64,000 nt of DNA, from assembly GCF_003073045.1 (NCBI RefSeq), contig NC_037590.1:38122751-38186750 (forward strand), read 5' to 3'. Positions 12,248 through 25,600 of the stretch are shown here, in pieces (positions within the stretch are counted from its first letter, which is position 1; every line of letters begins with the position of its first letter). The position numbers and the translations under genes were made by a program. The DNA comes from Pomacea canaliculata (Eukaryota; Mollusca; Gastropoda; Architaenioglossa; Ampullariidae). The notes beneath the pieces were generated by a model, which had not been told where the DNA came from, searched no databases, and saw nothing but the letters and a program-made list of their open reading frames with translations.

Positions 12248-14600
12248 CAGGGGTGGGCACAGTTTTCTTTTTGTGGGCCGGTCTCAAAATTCTAAACTAT
12301 GCAGCTGTCCTGTAACAAAAACCCAAAAGTCACGCCACGCGACTATGCAACAAACCGAGTGAAAATGGAATGAAAACATGCGTACATTGTTGTGTTCACT
12401 TAACAAATGTAATGTGAAAGGGAAGCTGTTTGAACTCGATTTCGAACCTTTAAAACCTGACCGCGTTTCCGATGTGGCGATTCGCAGAACTGCGGACATT
12501 TGCTCGTCTGTCATCCGTTAACGCAGCTCGGACTTGATGATCCCAAAAGTCTGTTCGCATGCAAAAAACGCCACCATTAGCTTGGAAAATTCTTCTAAGT
12601 TCGGAAATGTATTTTTACTCATCGATTTTGAAGAACTGGAAACGTTTGGGGGATTAAAAGAATCTCTCAACACTATGTTGCACCCAAGTTGCAGACCATC
12701 TGGCGCACATTCCACGTCCACGGTAAACAGGTCTGACAATTTTGCCAACTTACTGTCCAGTTTAGTTTAGTCCTTGTTACTTACTCCTCGAGGAGCATAC
12801 GGCCGCAACAACTTACTTTCCAATTTTCTGAAATCATCGAAACGTCACAAAAATTCTTTTCACTCAACGTTTTGATGTTTTCTTGCTTCACAGTCAATAA
12901 ATGAGTTCAGGGCAGGAATGTGTTGAAATTTTCTTTCCTTCGCTCGGGTTCAAAAGAGGTCAAGTCCACGGCAAAAAAAAAAAACAACAACTCATGAACA
13001 AGAATGTTTTCACCTTGCAGAGTGCCACTGAGTTTGTACAAATCGTCTAAGTCATCAACAAGAAAGGCAAGATCTGTACGCCGTAGGTGATCACAAAATT
13101 CGACGAAAGCGTTTGCCGTTTCCTTCATTTCTAAAAACGGAACTATTTCTTCTCGGATTTCTCAAACTAGCTTAACAACTTTTCCAAAGCTGAGCTACCG
13201 GACATCAGTGTCGTATGAAAGATCTTTGTGATCGGCTTCAACTTCCGCTAACAACGAGATGAATTGCCGGTGGTTCTCATAAAGTTCACGATTTTCACAT
13301 TACTCACAACATGGTTCATGTATAATACTTTGCACAGCGCTTCTTGATAGTGCAATGAAAAAAGTGACTTCGTGGTCTGGATATATTTCATGAACAGTTT
13401 GCCGAATTCTGGTCAGAAAACCAACATTCCCGCTGGTTAAATTTGGAGATTAGTAAGTAATGACACTTCTCAATTTTTTTGATGCACTCTTTCATATAAG
13501 CAAATCCTCGTCTTTGTAGTGTCTTTCATCAGCTCCACAGAAAGCAATTCCTGGGTTATATCGAAGTCATGGTTAACTCCACGGATAAAAATAAGCAGTT
13601 GTGTGCAATATCAGTTACCTCTGTACTATCATCCAACGCGGGTGAATGCCAGTCACATTGCTTACATTTATCTATCAGCTGTTATAGCAAATCCTGTCCC
13701 ACGTGCTCTATTCGGTACGTCGTTGTTCTCTTGTATAAGCTAATTTCTCAAACTCCGTGTTCTCTGGACACATCAAGCACTTCTTGAGGAACTCTCTGTT
13801 TGCGAATGCCCTGCTATCTTTTGCGATATTATATGCCACAGTAAAACTCGCTTTTGTTGCCGCCTTCTGGGTTTTACTGCTAACTGGTAAGAGTATTTTG
13901 TTACTTCTTCAGCTGTTCAACTAACTGGTGTGACTTTTTCGCCCTTGCTTCTTCGGAAAGTTCCCTGAAATACCCTAGATGTTTTGTGTTAAAATGGCGT
14001 TTGACATTGTGCTCTTTGAAAACGTCGATGCCTTCTCGGCAAATTAAGCATACAGCTTTCTCTTCATCTGTGAAAAGATACCACGCTGTCCACTCAATAT
14101 TGAACTTTCACACCCATCACTTTTTTCTGTCACCCATCATGATGAACTGCTACGGTACTAACTGCGCGAAAACTGCAACCATTTGCGCTGGCAGACACTG
14201 AATGACTGGATTGAGATGATTAGGACCGTTCGCGGGGGGAGGCGGAGGGGGCACTCAAACATGCTAAGCCTGCAACGCGTCTGATCTCTACAGATGACAC
14301 ATTCTTGTCCCGATAAACAGTTGTCGGACTATGTTTACACAAAATTAATAGCCATGGTGTGCGGCATGTTGCCGCCAAACTTTTCCCGACGTCTCTCACG
14401 ACATCAGGCGCGTCAGCCGCGTCATTTGTGTACTTTGTGTTTGGCTGTGTTGCCGATTTCTAATGACAGGTCATATTTGATAAATTGCAATCAAATAAAC
14501 CTAAGTTAAAAAGAAGAAAACTAGTCCACTTCACATTCTGTCAGAACACAGACGGGCAGGTCCAAAGACATCCGCGGGCCCTATCCGGGCCATAAACCTT
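12248..14600 (-). mobile_element. Decayed hAT transposon, ZBED/GTF2IRD2-like transposase remnant
   Basis: The left terminus reads CAGGGGTGGGCAC followed by gtgggccgg, a typical end of this hAT group. On the minus strand, pieces of one transposase appear in correct N-to-C order. First comes a BED-like zinc finger at about 14090-13910, with AVCLICREG and later VKRHFNTKH supplying C-x2-C...H-x4-H. Next, at about 13130-12910, is a segment with TDLAFLVDDLDDL. Last, at about 12520-12470, is TDEQMSAVLRIATSE, matching TDEHLQAVLRVSTA in the other hAT copy at 25830-25880. Stops and frameshifts separate the pieces, so it is a pseudogene. The right terminus could not be recognised, so the end is approximate. 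Confidence 0.72.
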
Positions 14601-16792
14601 ACCCCTTCACTTCAGGGTTTAGGAAAGGTAAAACGGCAAGAGGAACAGGAGACAGGTACCGCCCTTACAGAAAAAAGATGACTGCGAGAAATGTGTGATC
14701 TGGCCTGTACCCCAACGAGGGTGCTTGAAGGACCAGTCTTCGACAAAGTACTGGATCACATGGCCAAACCAGACCAGCTTACAACGATTGCCTGTTGCAA
14801 GTAGGGGTTCCTAGTGTCATGACTGTGACAAATGTGCTTTGTACAAAGTTATTGGTTTTCTATGGACTATGCTGTAAAATTTTATTTATTTATTTTTAGG
14901 AAGCGTCTTGAGTATGCCATTAGGGTAAGCATAAAGACCTATTCAAGATATTCTTTTGCGAGCAGCTTCATCGGACACTTATCAACTGTTCTCTAATGCC
15001 TTGATGTTTCTTATGCTCGATTTCTTTAGTTTAAAATTTGCATTCTCTAAAATAGTCCATGTTAAGAAGCGATTTTGAACACAAACCAAAAACAAAGCAA
15101 AAAGAATTAAGCAGACTGTAATATAGTATATTTGAAGTAACCAAACGTCTCATGTAAATTAAACACAAAAGTTTTATGTAGACTTTGACGAAACATCTGT
15201 AAAATATTTTCAGAAAAAAAACTGTATCAAGAATGAATACATGACCTCTTGACCACACTTCTTGAATACAGAAGAGAAAAACCTAATGTTAGTCACGGTC
15301 GAAACGTCAGGTCGACTATTTTAAAAAGTCTCTATACTTAACATTCATATCCTGTAAATACCATCAAAATACGAACGACACGACACGCATCATGTAAAAG
15401 CACTTATATACAATACTGCAATCAAGTATATCAAGGTCAATTATCCATTGTTCAAATGCGCTGGAGAACAGTCGGCAGAGTAATTCCAAGTCTTGCAACG
15501 TCACGGTCCAAAAAACAATAACTCGATTCATTCCAGTCTTGTCCTTGAAAGTGTACTTTCGTTTGATATCAGTATTGGTTTTATGAAACAATCATTTTTT
15601 CCCTTCCTATACACCCCTCGCCAAAGAAATGTGATGACACTTATGACCAATCTTTACAGTCTTTTTCCGCATTTCACAGCTGCCCGACATGATGGCTAGA
15701 GAGGTAGACCCGTGGAAGGAACGATCGATTTGACAAACTATCAATATTTATGTCCTAGCACAATCATTTCAAGTCCGCGTAGTTACATCGTCTGGACCTT
15801 ATATTTCCTTCTTAGCTCTCTAAGCAAGCATTTTGGCTTTGGCAGGATTGCACGATCAGGTGATCACGCTGTTGTTCCATCGGCAGGTATGTATGACTTG
15901 TAGATTCTTTGCCTGCGCAAAGAATTGAAATACCGCAGGAGTTTCTGTAGCAGTCTGTGCACACCTTTGACTTTCACCCCCGCCTTGCACGGTGAAGGAA
16001 CGGCAAAGCTACGGTCAGAGCTCATTTCTCGTCCTGTTCGTCAGGTGCGTGGACTTACAAAGAAAGGCAAGTCTTTTGACGGGGATCAGGTGGCAGCCAG
16101 GTCATTGAACTAGGCTTCCTCATCAGGCTTAGTTCGTGCCATCATGCCTTTATATAACCAACGAACTGAAGCCGGGACGAAAGCGTGAAGCAGCAAATCT
16201 AGGCTCAGCAGCGACTAAAAATGCAGCTTTCCATGATGAAACTTTAAAAAATTATTTGTCTGTTTATAAATCTCTTTTATGTTAAAGCTCTTTGGTCAAC
16301 GCGTTTCCTTTAAAAAAAAAAACTTGAGAAAAAAATTTCATACCAGTCTATTCGTCCAGCTTGTAGCTCAGATTCGGAAGGAAATAGGATGAGGATTTAG
16401 AGAGACCAATAAGTGGAGCAGAGACAAAGGAAAAGGATAAAGACAGGGGCAAGTGCCTGCAAACCACACCGTGTGTGTATATATATATATGAGTGCTGAG
16501 TATACACTGACGTAAAAGATAAATCACTTGTGAGTAGAGGGAGGGGATGGCCACGGGTGAACTGTCTGGAGAACTGTGACTCTCTTAGCAGACAAGTTTG
16601 AAGCTACTTGGCCCGTCTGTAGATGTTGCTGCGTTGGGACCTGCTTTTCCTGGCAGGGTTGCTGTTGTTACTGTAGCTGCTGTGGGTCTATTCTCGGCAA
16701 AACTCTTAAGAACAAATGTCCTTCTTATTCTGCTGTTGAGGATTTTGTTGTTGCTGTTCATGCTGTACTTGCTTCAGATTTTGTTGTTTTTG
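14600..16792. other. Intergenic region and 3' flank of the large membrane-protein gene
   Basis: No gene is supported between the decayed hAT element and the 3' end of the minus-strand membrane-protein gene. The part from about 16570 to 16792 continues the CAG/CAA-rich (minus strand) composition of the gene's C terminus and is probably 3'UTR. A short (TA)n tract lies near 16482. Confidence 0.4.
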
Positions 16793-16860
16793 TTAAACTG
16801 CATTTTGAAGCTGCTGCTTCTGCTGTTGTTCGCAGTTCAAAGAAACTCTAGAAAGCGGAT
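16570..16860 (-). repeat. CAG/CAA-rich segment at the 3' end of the membrane-protein gene
   Basis: On the minus strand, many CAG and CAA codons occur in one frame both before and after a TAA at 16793-16795. After it the same frame stays Gln-rich (QHEQQQQNPQQQNKK) until TAA near 16708. Either the coding region once extended here or the TAA is a variant. Confidence 0.45.
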
Positions 16861-19800
16861 CTTGCTGTTGCTGTGTATGTAAGTTTGTTGTCGAAGGAGT
16901 TTGGGGAAACAGATGCCCCTGTTGCAGATGCTTGAGATGGCGCTCTGGGAAGAATCTTTTCCAAGGCGCCTGCCGCTTGACCTTTTCATGTTGCTGGCTC
17001 TGGTTGCGGCTATGCTCCCCGATGGCATGACACAAGTCCCGATGGTCGTCCTCCAATAAGCATTTTTTCTTCGTGACGTGCCTACTGTCATTCGCCATAG
17101 GCTGCTTTGTTTCATCAATGTCCGACTGGGATTGTTCATTTGCCTGCTGGGGTTCGTGGTGGCGACGATGTCAGGCGAAGACATGCCATGGATGGAAAAA
17201 TCTACCATGGAAGAAAGCCTGCGTCGAAGGTTGCTGGCATTGGCAGGCTGGGATACGTTGTTGAAGTCCTGCTTCTGGATCCTTAAAGCATATTGATTTT
17301 TGCCGCCCTGAATACCCACATGTGAGGCCTCTGCGTTCTCGTAGCCCCTCTCTGAGTCTGGCCAAACGGTCTCCGTAAGCGACATAGTGTCGCACGAGTA
17401 TTGTGTGTCATTGTTAATGACAGGTTCCTGCGGATACTTACAGAATCGCGCGTTTTGGCTGGAGGTGGTGCGGCGGTCCTTGCCAGGCCCAACCAAGTCG
17501 TTGCGGACAGTGAGGGATCGTCTGGAGCCCACGCCGGGGGTAATTCTAAAAGCAGACTGACCACCGGCATGTAAGACTTTTGCATTCTCGAAGCCCACGG
17601 CTGAATCTGGACAAACGGTTTCCCTGGATGATATAGCGTCGGACGTACTTTCCATGTCGGTGCATGTGACAAGTTCAGGTGGACACTGGCAGAGTGATAG
17701 GTTCTGTTTGTAGTTGGCTGCGTAGTCCTTGCCTGGCCAAACCCTGTGATTGCGTAGGATGAAAGATCGTCGGGAGGGCATCCCGCCTCTGATGTTAAAA
17801 TAAAATTGACTGTCGTCCTCAGGAATACCTTTGTACGATGCCTCTACGTTCTGGAAACCCTCGGTTGAATCTGGCCAAACATTGTCCGCATTTGGCATAA
17901 TGTCACATGAGTATTTTGTGTAGGTGACGGGTTCTGGCGGACACTTTTGGCTGTAGGAAGAGCGGCGGTCCTGGCTCAGCCTTCTCATGTCGTCGCGGAC
18001 GGTCATAGATTGTCGGGAGACCACCCCAGGTGTGATGGCGAGATGGTGGGATTCGAAGGTCGTGGTGGTTGTCTCCGTATCCGATGTCAGCTCCACCTCT
18101 TTTCTGTTTGGTTAGAAAGAAGAGTATTATTAATAGGCAGCTGAAGAAAAGGAAAGGAATGGAGAGATAAGCAGTAGAGGAGGGGTCCTGTCTGTGTGTG
18201 TAGTATACACATTCATAAAGTGACGAATGGATAGACTTATTGGATAAAATATGTGTTATGTGCTGAAAGAATGGAGATATGATTGTAGAGAGACAAAGTA
18301 AATACCAGAACAATTTTTAGAGACCAGGAAACGTGGGAAAAAGTCAAAGGCTTTTAGAACAGTCTATATCTATGGGACTGAAAAAACTATTTAGCCAGTC
18401 TTTTCTCCGACACTGAACTAATTACAATAACGAGCGTCTTTTACTTTCAAGCGTTTTCTCCTTCCACCTCCACGAAATCCCAGCAAGCTCAGCTATCTTT
18501 TTCAACCACAACTACATGAAAATAATGGGGATCTACCTTCGTTCTGTTTAGCCGATGCGCTTTGGAAATTTCCTATATGACTACAATGAGGCAGAAGACA
18601 TTTTCTTGACATGCACCCTTACATACTCGAAAATGGAACAACCCAGTAGGACATGACATGGCACTAAATATACTATCGAAAAAGTATTTCCAACCTGACT
18701 TGAAAGGCCTGTTGAGGTTGTGACTTAGATTATGGCTACAAGTAAATATTATAGTACTAGTAGACTACAGATTGTTCGTCTAACGATTGGGTGAAACTCA
18801 GTGCATAATTTGTTTACCAAAATCTGGATAAACTGCCAGGTCAACAACACGGACGTCAGATGGATCCATTTACGTTGTGAAGACTTCAGCCAATGGGAAA
18901 GCGGGAAAGGTGGTAATTTAGCACATCATATCACGACTTTGTCTTCTTTCTGTGGTGTGACATGTTTGTATACGTATATCTCTAGAACTAAATATGGGAA
19001 CTTACCCAGATTTGGGGAAATGGTATCTTGCACTGAGATTTACACAATCATTAGATTGCAGCTTACTAGTCCTTGAACATTGAATTCTTCGAAGTCACCA
19101 GTGCATGACGTAGCTGACGCTAGTCCAGGGCTTCTGCTTACGCAAAAAATTGCGTGCAGTATGCATTTAAAGTTCGGAGGACCCCTTCAATTTTCGTCGA
19201 TGGGGTCCCCTTCAAATTTGGGCGAAGAACAGGGACCCCTTAAAAATCTGAAGAATGGGTCCCTGGGACCTCAAAGAGTTAAGCCTTAGCAGAAGCCCTG
19301 AGGCTAGTGACCCGGAAGCTTTTGTGTCTAGCTTAGAATGGTACTTTCTTTTTGCAAGGGATTTTGATTTATTATAAGTAAATATAATTATTTTATTGTG
19401 ATGAAAGTAATAATATGTAAATACTACTTTTAAGACACTATTTTAAACTGTAATGTTACACTTATGAATATTTGATATGTAACCATTATTTCGATGTTGG
19501 TGATCTTAAATTTTTTTAACTTAAGCATTTTTTATTACAGACTAAAGTATGTTATACACATAAATCATTATTTTAAGTCCTGAAGGAAAACACCACTATA
19601 CTTATGACCGATGAAGCAAGTATACTCATGCTCATTTGTCACTGTAAAACTTTGCACACGTTTTTAGGCCAGCCGCAGATGACCTAGCTCAGGAACATGT
19701 GTGGGTTAGTGAGGTTCTTTCACTTACTGTAGCAATGTCGCGTTCTCATCCATGAACTTGGGTGGTCTTTTTCGCAGCCCCAGACAGATGAGGATACTGT

Positions 19801-20700
19801 GCAGACAGATTGCAATTTAAGCATTGGACGCGCCAGTAACTCACGAAGTATAACGACAAAGACTTTGCTAATCTAGGGCTCCTATTCATAAAGCACGTTT
19901 ACCCAGAGGGTTAGACTACTAAGGCTGGGTAAATCTAACTGGGAATTTAATAAATATGGAAAATATCAGCTTGATCGAATTCTAAGGAAGCAAATATATA
20001 TTTTCAAGATTGCATAAATCACACGGTCAAATATGAAATAGAACAGAACTCTTTGGTAATTACCACTTTAAAAAAAAACTGAATACATAATTTGTATTTA
20101 AAATACGACCTGAAAATATACAAAAATTAAGCATTTGAACAGACTTTGTGCCCACTAGCTTTATCCGTTGGTTATTTTGTTTCCGAACAAAGACAAAATG
20201 GAAATATTTTCATTGTCTTAAAAAAGTTTTCAAAGGTCATCCTTTAATTGCTTTTTTTTTTTTTTTTTGTCGCTTATGGGAAGTGAGGCCTCACTTTTCT
20301 CGTGGCCAGCTTTTCGCCACGGTTTTTTTCTGCTGTTAGCTATTTTAGCTGTGATTTTATTGTCAACATTCAATCTACTGCTTAATTTGAGCCAATCTTT
20401 TCACGTGTGAAGAGTTGCAACAAAATAGTGGAACATTTGTACTCTTGATACACCCTAACTTGAGTGACAGACCATTTTCGGCTACAGAGGTACGGCGTTT
20501 CGAGTTTCGGTGAAGATAAAAAGAAGGTTGTCGCAAGTGCTTTCTCGGTCTTTGTCTCTCCTTCTTTGCTCGCTTTCTCCTCTACCTCCTATCTCTGCCT
20601 CTGCGTTATCGGTGCAGTCTCACATTACGATTCTGTCCTTGTTTTTTCATCATAGTATGTTTCTGTCACAATTTTATCTGCCTAGTATATATTCATTTGA

Positions 20701-20746
<46 letters not shown>

Positions 20747-22643
20747 CCTTTCCCGGTTGCGACAGGCAAGCAGTATGAGCGCCACAAGAAACAGGAAGAT
20801 CGCCAGAAGTGCCAGGGACAGCCACTCTATCTGGTTCTCGTAGGTATCTATGGAAGAGGCCAAAGATCGGCATTACTTCATCTTGCATTACCTTACGTCA
20901 TCAGCATTTAGTCCAAGCGCCTCACACAACACGTATAATCTACAGTTTGTTTACTCTTACATCTAGGTGTGAGAAATGAGAGGAGGGATTGTGCATGCAG
21001 ACGCGCGCGCGTGAGTGTATAAACTGACACGGGGATAAAAGGTATTAAAGGAATGTAAAAGCACTGTCGGTTCCTTAATTGTGCGTTTTATTCCATTCAA
21101 CAGAACTTATCGACAACGGGCTCATCTGTCTGTATCCTGTTTAAGTGTAGTCTACGAAAACAGACGTGGTTGTGTATTCGTGCCAATGCTGCAACTGGCT
21201 AGATCATGAGACATGCTCACAAATCTGCGTTCGCTATCTCTTTAGATTCCTGTTTATTCTACGCTGTATTGCCTACTGACCAAAATTTACGTATCTTTGT
21301 CCCCAATTAATTATATGTTGTACAGCCCAGTGACCTGTCTCTTTTCAGGTGTACAATGTACCTCCCAACGATCGCAACTAATGGTGTCTATTAAGAATAA
21401 GTTGTACAGCCCACTGACCTGTACTGGTAGCCTGGCGAAAAAGCGGATACACATGTGTCAACACCAGGCGGCCGTCCCTGCTGATCAGGCATGAGTACAG
21501 CCCCTCCTTGTGTCCCTCCGGTTGCATTAAAAGAGTCCCTATTTTATTGGGTTCACCAACCTGCACATGCATCCTAGAGTGATTCAAGTATGTCTGCTTG
21601 GTTTGGTTTCGGTCATACGATTTCTGAACCCTGGCATGCGTGTAAGAGTATTCGGATTTGTGTGATTGTACGGGGTTCTGGTTTGTTTTGATGCTTTGTA
21701 TGCGATTTTTATTACTGTTGACTATAACCGTGTGAATTGATTCCAAAATACTCTCTGGAACAAATAAATTTGTAGATAAAAAAGAAATTTATATCTATCC
21801 GGGACTTCTGCAAGAAACTGAAATATTTTCTACACTGGTCCCTTATCCGTTTGAGAGGCCAAAATATTGTCACATGAATTCCATAACTTCTATCGCAAAC
21901 CGAAAGACGGCGAAAATCCGAGAAAAGACAGTTACTGATTCCTTAGAGGAGCCGCTTTGAAAATGCGGAATCAGACATATTAATCAGGCTCCGCATCTGA
22001 ACTTCAGTAAACGCATCAGCCTTCTTATGAGACATGGCAGTCTTCTAATGAGATAAGCATACTTGGCGGTTTTAGCTGTTTGTTGCCCTTCAAGCAAAAT
22101 GCACATTTCATTACATTAATTTCACAGCAACAACACCACAACAAAAGCAAAAGAGCTTTACCTCTTACTTAACTCCCCTGTTTCCATGACGAAATAGCAA
22201 TGAAAATGAGGTACAACTTAGAAAATACAAGTTAGGAATAATTTACAATCTACGCGTACATTAGTGCGTACAAAAGGTTAATGTGTACAAAAAGTTCTCA
22301 AGATGACATACGGGCTCGATGATCTCGACTAAGGCGGAAGGCCTTATGATGGTGTCCGAGTACAGCCACATGACATGCACCCTCTCCTCTTTTCCTTCAG
22401 AGGGATCAATCTCACAGTGCAGGCTGACGATGCTACTCTTGTGCTCGAACACTGGCGTGATGCGGGCTGCCAAAACAAAGGTTCATTAGTAAGTCAGTCG
22501 CTCAGACATTCCTGCAGTCAATCATGCTCCTTTATCAGCCGCATAATCTTTGAAGTCTATAAAAATGCCATTTAAAAAGAAAATGTTTTTCTTGCGCACA
22601 TAAACATTACTCACTTATTTGGAAAGATTTCATCATCATCATC

Positions 22644-22692
<49 letters not shown>

Positions 22693-25600
22693 ATCAGTCC
22701 CAACCTCAGTCAGCATTCTTAAGTAGCCATTTTACTTTCTTAGTGGCTGTAGAAAACAAAATATTCCTTACGCGCTCTTTTTTTGTTGTCTTATTTCAAA
22801 TCAAATCAAATCAAATCCAATCAGACTTTATTGTCTGTCGAGGAGACCCAAGACAGAAATTTTTCTTTTGCTCACAAAGGCAGGCATGCATACTTATACA
22901 GACATTTAACACACACAGTTAGGAGTAAAGATACATTATCATTTCTGTTTTTCTAAATCTTTTCTTTATTTCCTATAGTGTTTCTTGATGTAGATTTTCC
23001 ACAAAGGAAAGAAAAAAATATTCTAAAGAACCCGTGAGAAATTCTGCAGAAACTTACAAGCTTTACTAAAGCCGTATGGATTCAGCCTGCCATCACGGCT
23101 TAGGATGGGGTCGTGCTTGAATGACACTGACTGGCCGTTAAGAAGAAGGCTACCAATGGCCCCAAAGAAGCCTTTCGTATAGTTGGTGATGTGCTCCACG
23201 GCCCTCCAGTGCTCGGCGTCTCTTCCTCCGATATGAATGTAGTGTCTGGGCACGAAGGGGGAGCCGGAACAGGTGAACTGTGCAGCCTTGCCCTGGTCCA
23301 CCCGCAACTCCACTTCCTGCTTGTCCACGGTCACCGCCACGTGGTACCACTGGTGCACCTGGGTCAATGATTCACAATATCAGTAGTTATGCGTGGTTCC
23401 CCGCAGAGAGGCTCAACCGATTACAGCATTATGAGAGCCGGTGGAGAAGCGATCATTAATAATGGCCACTTATTACTGTTGTCCGTGCAAGCAAATCAAG
23501 CTTTTTCCTTATTCAATAATCAAGATGATATTATAGCCCCCATTGTTATTGGTATATCCCTTTCTGCATCTCTGCTTTCTTTTGTCATTTTCCCATCCCC
23601 TCTGCCATTGGCACCTTCACTTTTCAATTCCTTCAGCCTTTCAGTCGTCAGTGCGATCTTCTTATCTCTCCTTTCTTTAAGAGTGAACATCTTCAAAGAT
23701 CGAAGATTACTAGTGAAAACTTCAGATAGTCTATTAGCCTGTTCCTATTACGTTCCTTTTATGGATGGGGACAGAAAAGCAGCAAATCTGTTCAAAACTT
23801 ACACTACTATAGTTCTTTAAACTGTTCTGTATTTTCTCCTCATTCTTACGTACCAAATGAGACATGGCAAATGACTAACTTTATTAATCACTATAGACAA
23901 TTATACTCGGAAAGTGTATTCAATTACAAAAGTTAAAAAATTAAAACAGAACAATTGTTATGTTCACGAAAAGGTTAAGGTAAGTGGTGTATACAGAAAA
24001 CTTAAAAGCACGCAGTCTTCATCTAGACCAGGGGTCTCAAACTCGCGGCCCGCGGGCCAACTGCGGCCCGCAGGACAAAAGTTTGCGGCCCCCACCTCAA
24101 TATCAAAGTTTCATGTTAGTGCGGCCCGAGTTTGATACTGTTATATCTTCTCCTCTCTCGCTCCCACAGAGGCAGCCCAACGTGTCTTATTTGCACAGAG
24201 AAAGTTGCAGTGCACAAAAAATACAATTTGAAACATCATTACACAACTAGACATGCTGAGGAGTATGCAAAATACCAGGGAGATGAGAGAGTCAGCCGGG
24301 TTGCTAATCTTAAAACACATCTACTGAGGCAACAAAATTTCTTTAAGAAAGCAACCAAAGAGAATGACGCAGCAGTCGAAGCTAGCTACGTGGTTAGTGG
24401 GATGATTGCTAAAGCAGGAAAGCCATTCAAAGAAGGTGAATTTTAAAAAATGTGCATATTACAGGCTGCATGTATTGTCTGTCCAGAAAAGAAAGGTCGG
24501 TTTAGCAACATCAGCCTTTCTGCCATCACCGTAGCAGAGCGCATTTCTGACCTGTCAAGTGACATTTATGATCAACTGTGTGAGAAAGCAAAATGTTTCA
24601 TATATATTATTTCATATTGTATACTCAGTCGCTCTTGATGAGACCACAGACATCACCGACATTGCCCAACTCGCAGTCTTTGTCCGCGGTGTTGATGACA
24701 CTTTTGAAGTCATAGAGGAGTTGCTCACAGTGATTCCAATGCATGGCCAGACCACAGCTCAGGAGATATTTCACAAGCTGTGTGATGCCATTGAGAATGC
24801 CGGTTTGCCTTGGAGGAGGTTTGTTGGAATAACAACTGATGGAGCGCCATCAATGACAGGGAGGACTGGTGGCACTTGTTCAAAAAAAACAAAACAAAAA
24901 AAACAAAAAAAACAAAACAAACAAACTGGAAGAGGAAGGTGTGGAGGAGGCCATTGCTCTGCACTGCATTATTCATCAGCAGGCCCTTTGCAGCAAATGC
25001 CTGAAGTTTGACAATGTGATGTCTTTCGTTGTGAAATGTATCAACCAAATCAGATCCAGGGGCTTAAAGCACAGAAGGTTTCGTGCTTTTTTAGAGGAAA
25101 TGGAGTCAGAATATGGGGATGTGCTCTGCTTCACCGAGGTACGTTGACTCAGCAGGGGAAACATTGAAGAGATTTTTTGAGTTGAGAGCCGAAGTGAAAG
25201 CCTTCATGGAGAAAGATGGGGTTGCTGTTCCTGTGCTAAGTGATCCAAAATGGCTCATGGACTTAGCTTTTTTGGTTGATATGACACATGAGCTTAACGT
25301 ACTGAACAAGAAGCTACAAGGTCAGGGGCAACTTGTCAGTGTTGTCTATGACAACGTGAGAGCATTCTCTACAAAACTTATGTTATGGAAAGCCCAGCTT
25401 TCTCAGACAGACCTTTGCCATTTCCCAGCATGCAAGGCACTCATGGATGCAGGCACACCGTTCAGTGGTGAAGAGTATGTGGATGTCATTTTGAAGCTAC
25501 AGTAGGAATTCGATCACAGATTTGCGGATTTCAAGACGCACAGCACCACATTTCAAATTTTTGAGGACCCTACTCCTTTTATGTACAAGATGCTCCTCCT

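Larger units (their letters stand above)
18104..20747. other. Last intron of the membrane-protein gene
   Basis: 2.6 kb of AT-rich intron with one MITE (19126-19300) and a T-rich tract near 20252. No other coding signal is seen. Confidence 0.6.

Noticed and set aside
17283..18313. Long open frames in other registers over the tail exon (17283-17672, 17903-18313)
   Set aside because: They are shadows of the repeat-bearing frame, which joins exon 20 in the correct phase.
22620..22690. Possible CRISPR-like regular repeat
   Set aside because: It is a simple CAT/CAA microsatellite without spacers, in a eukaryotic intron.
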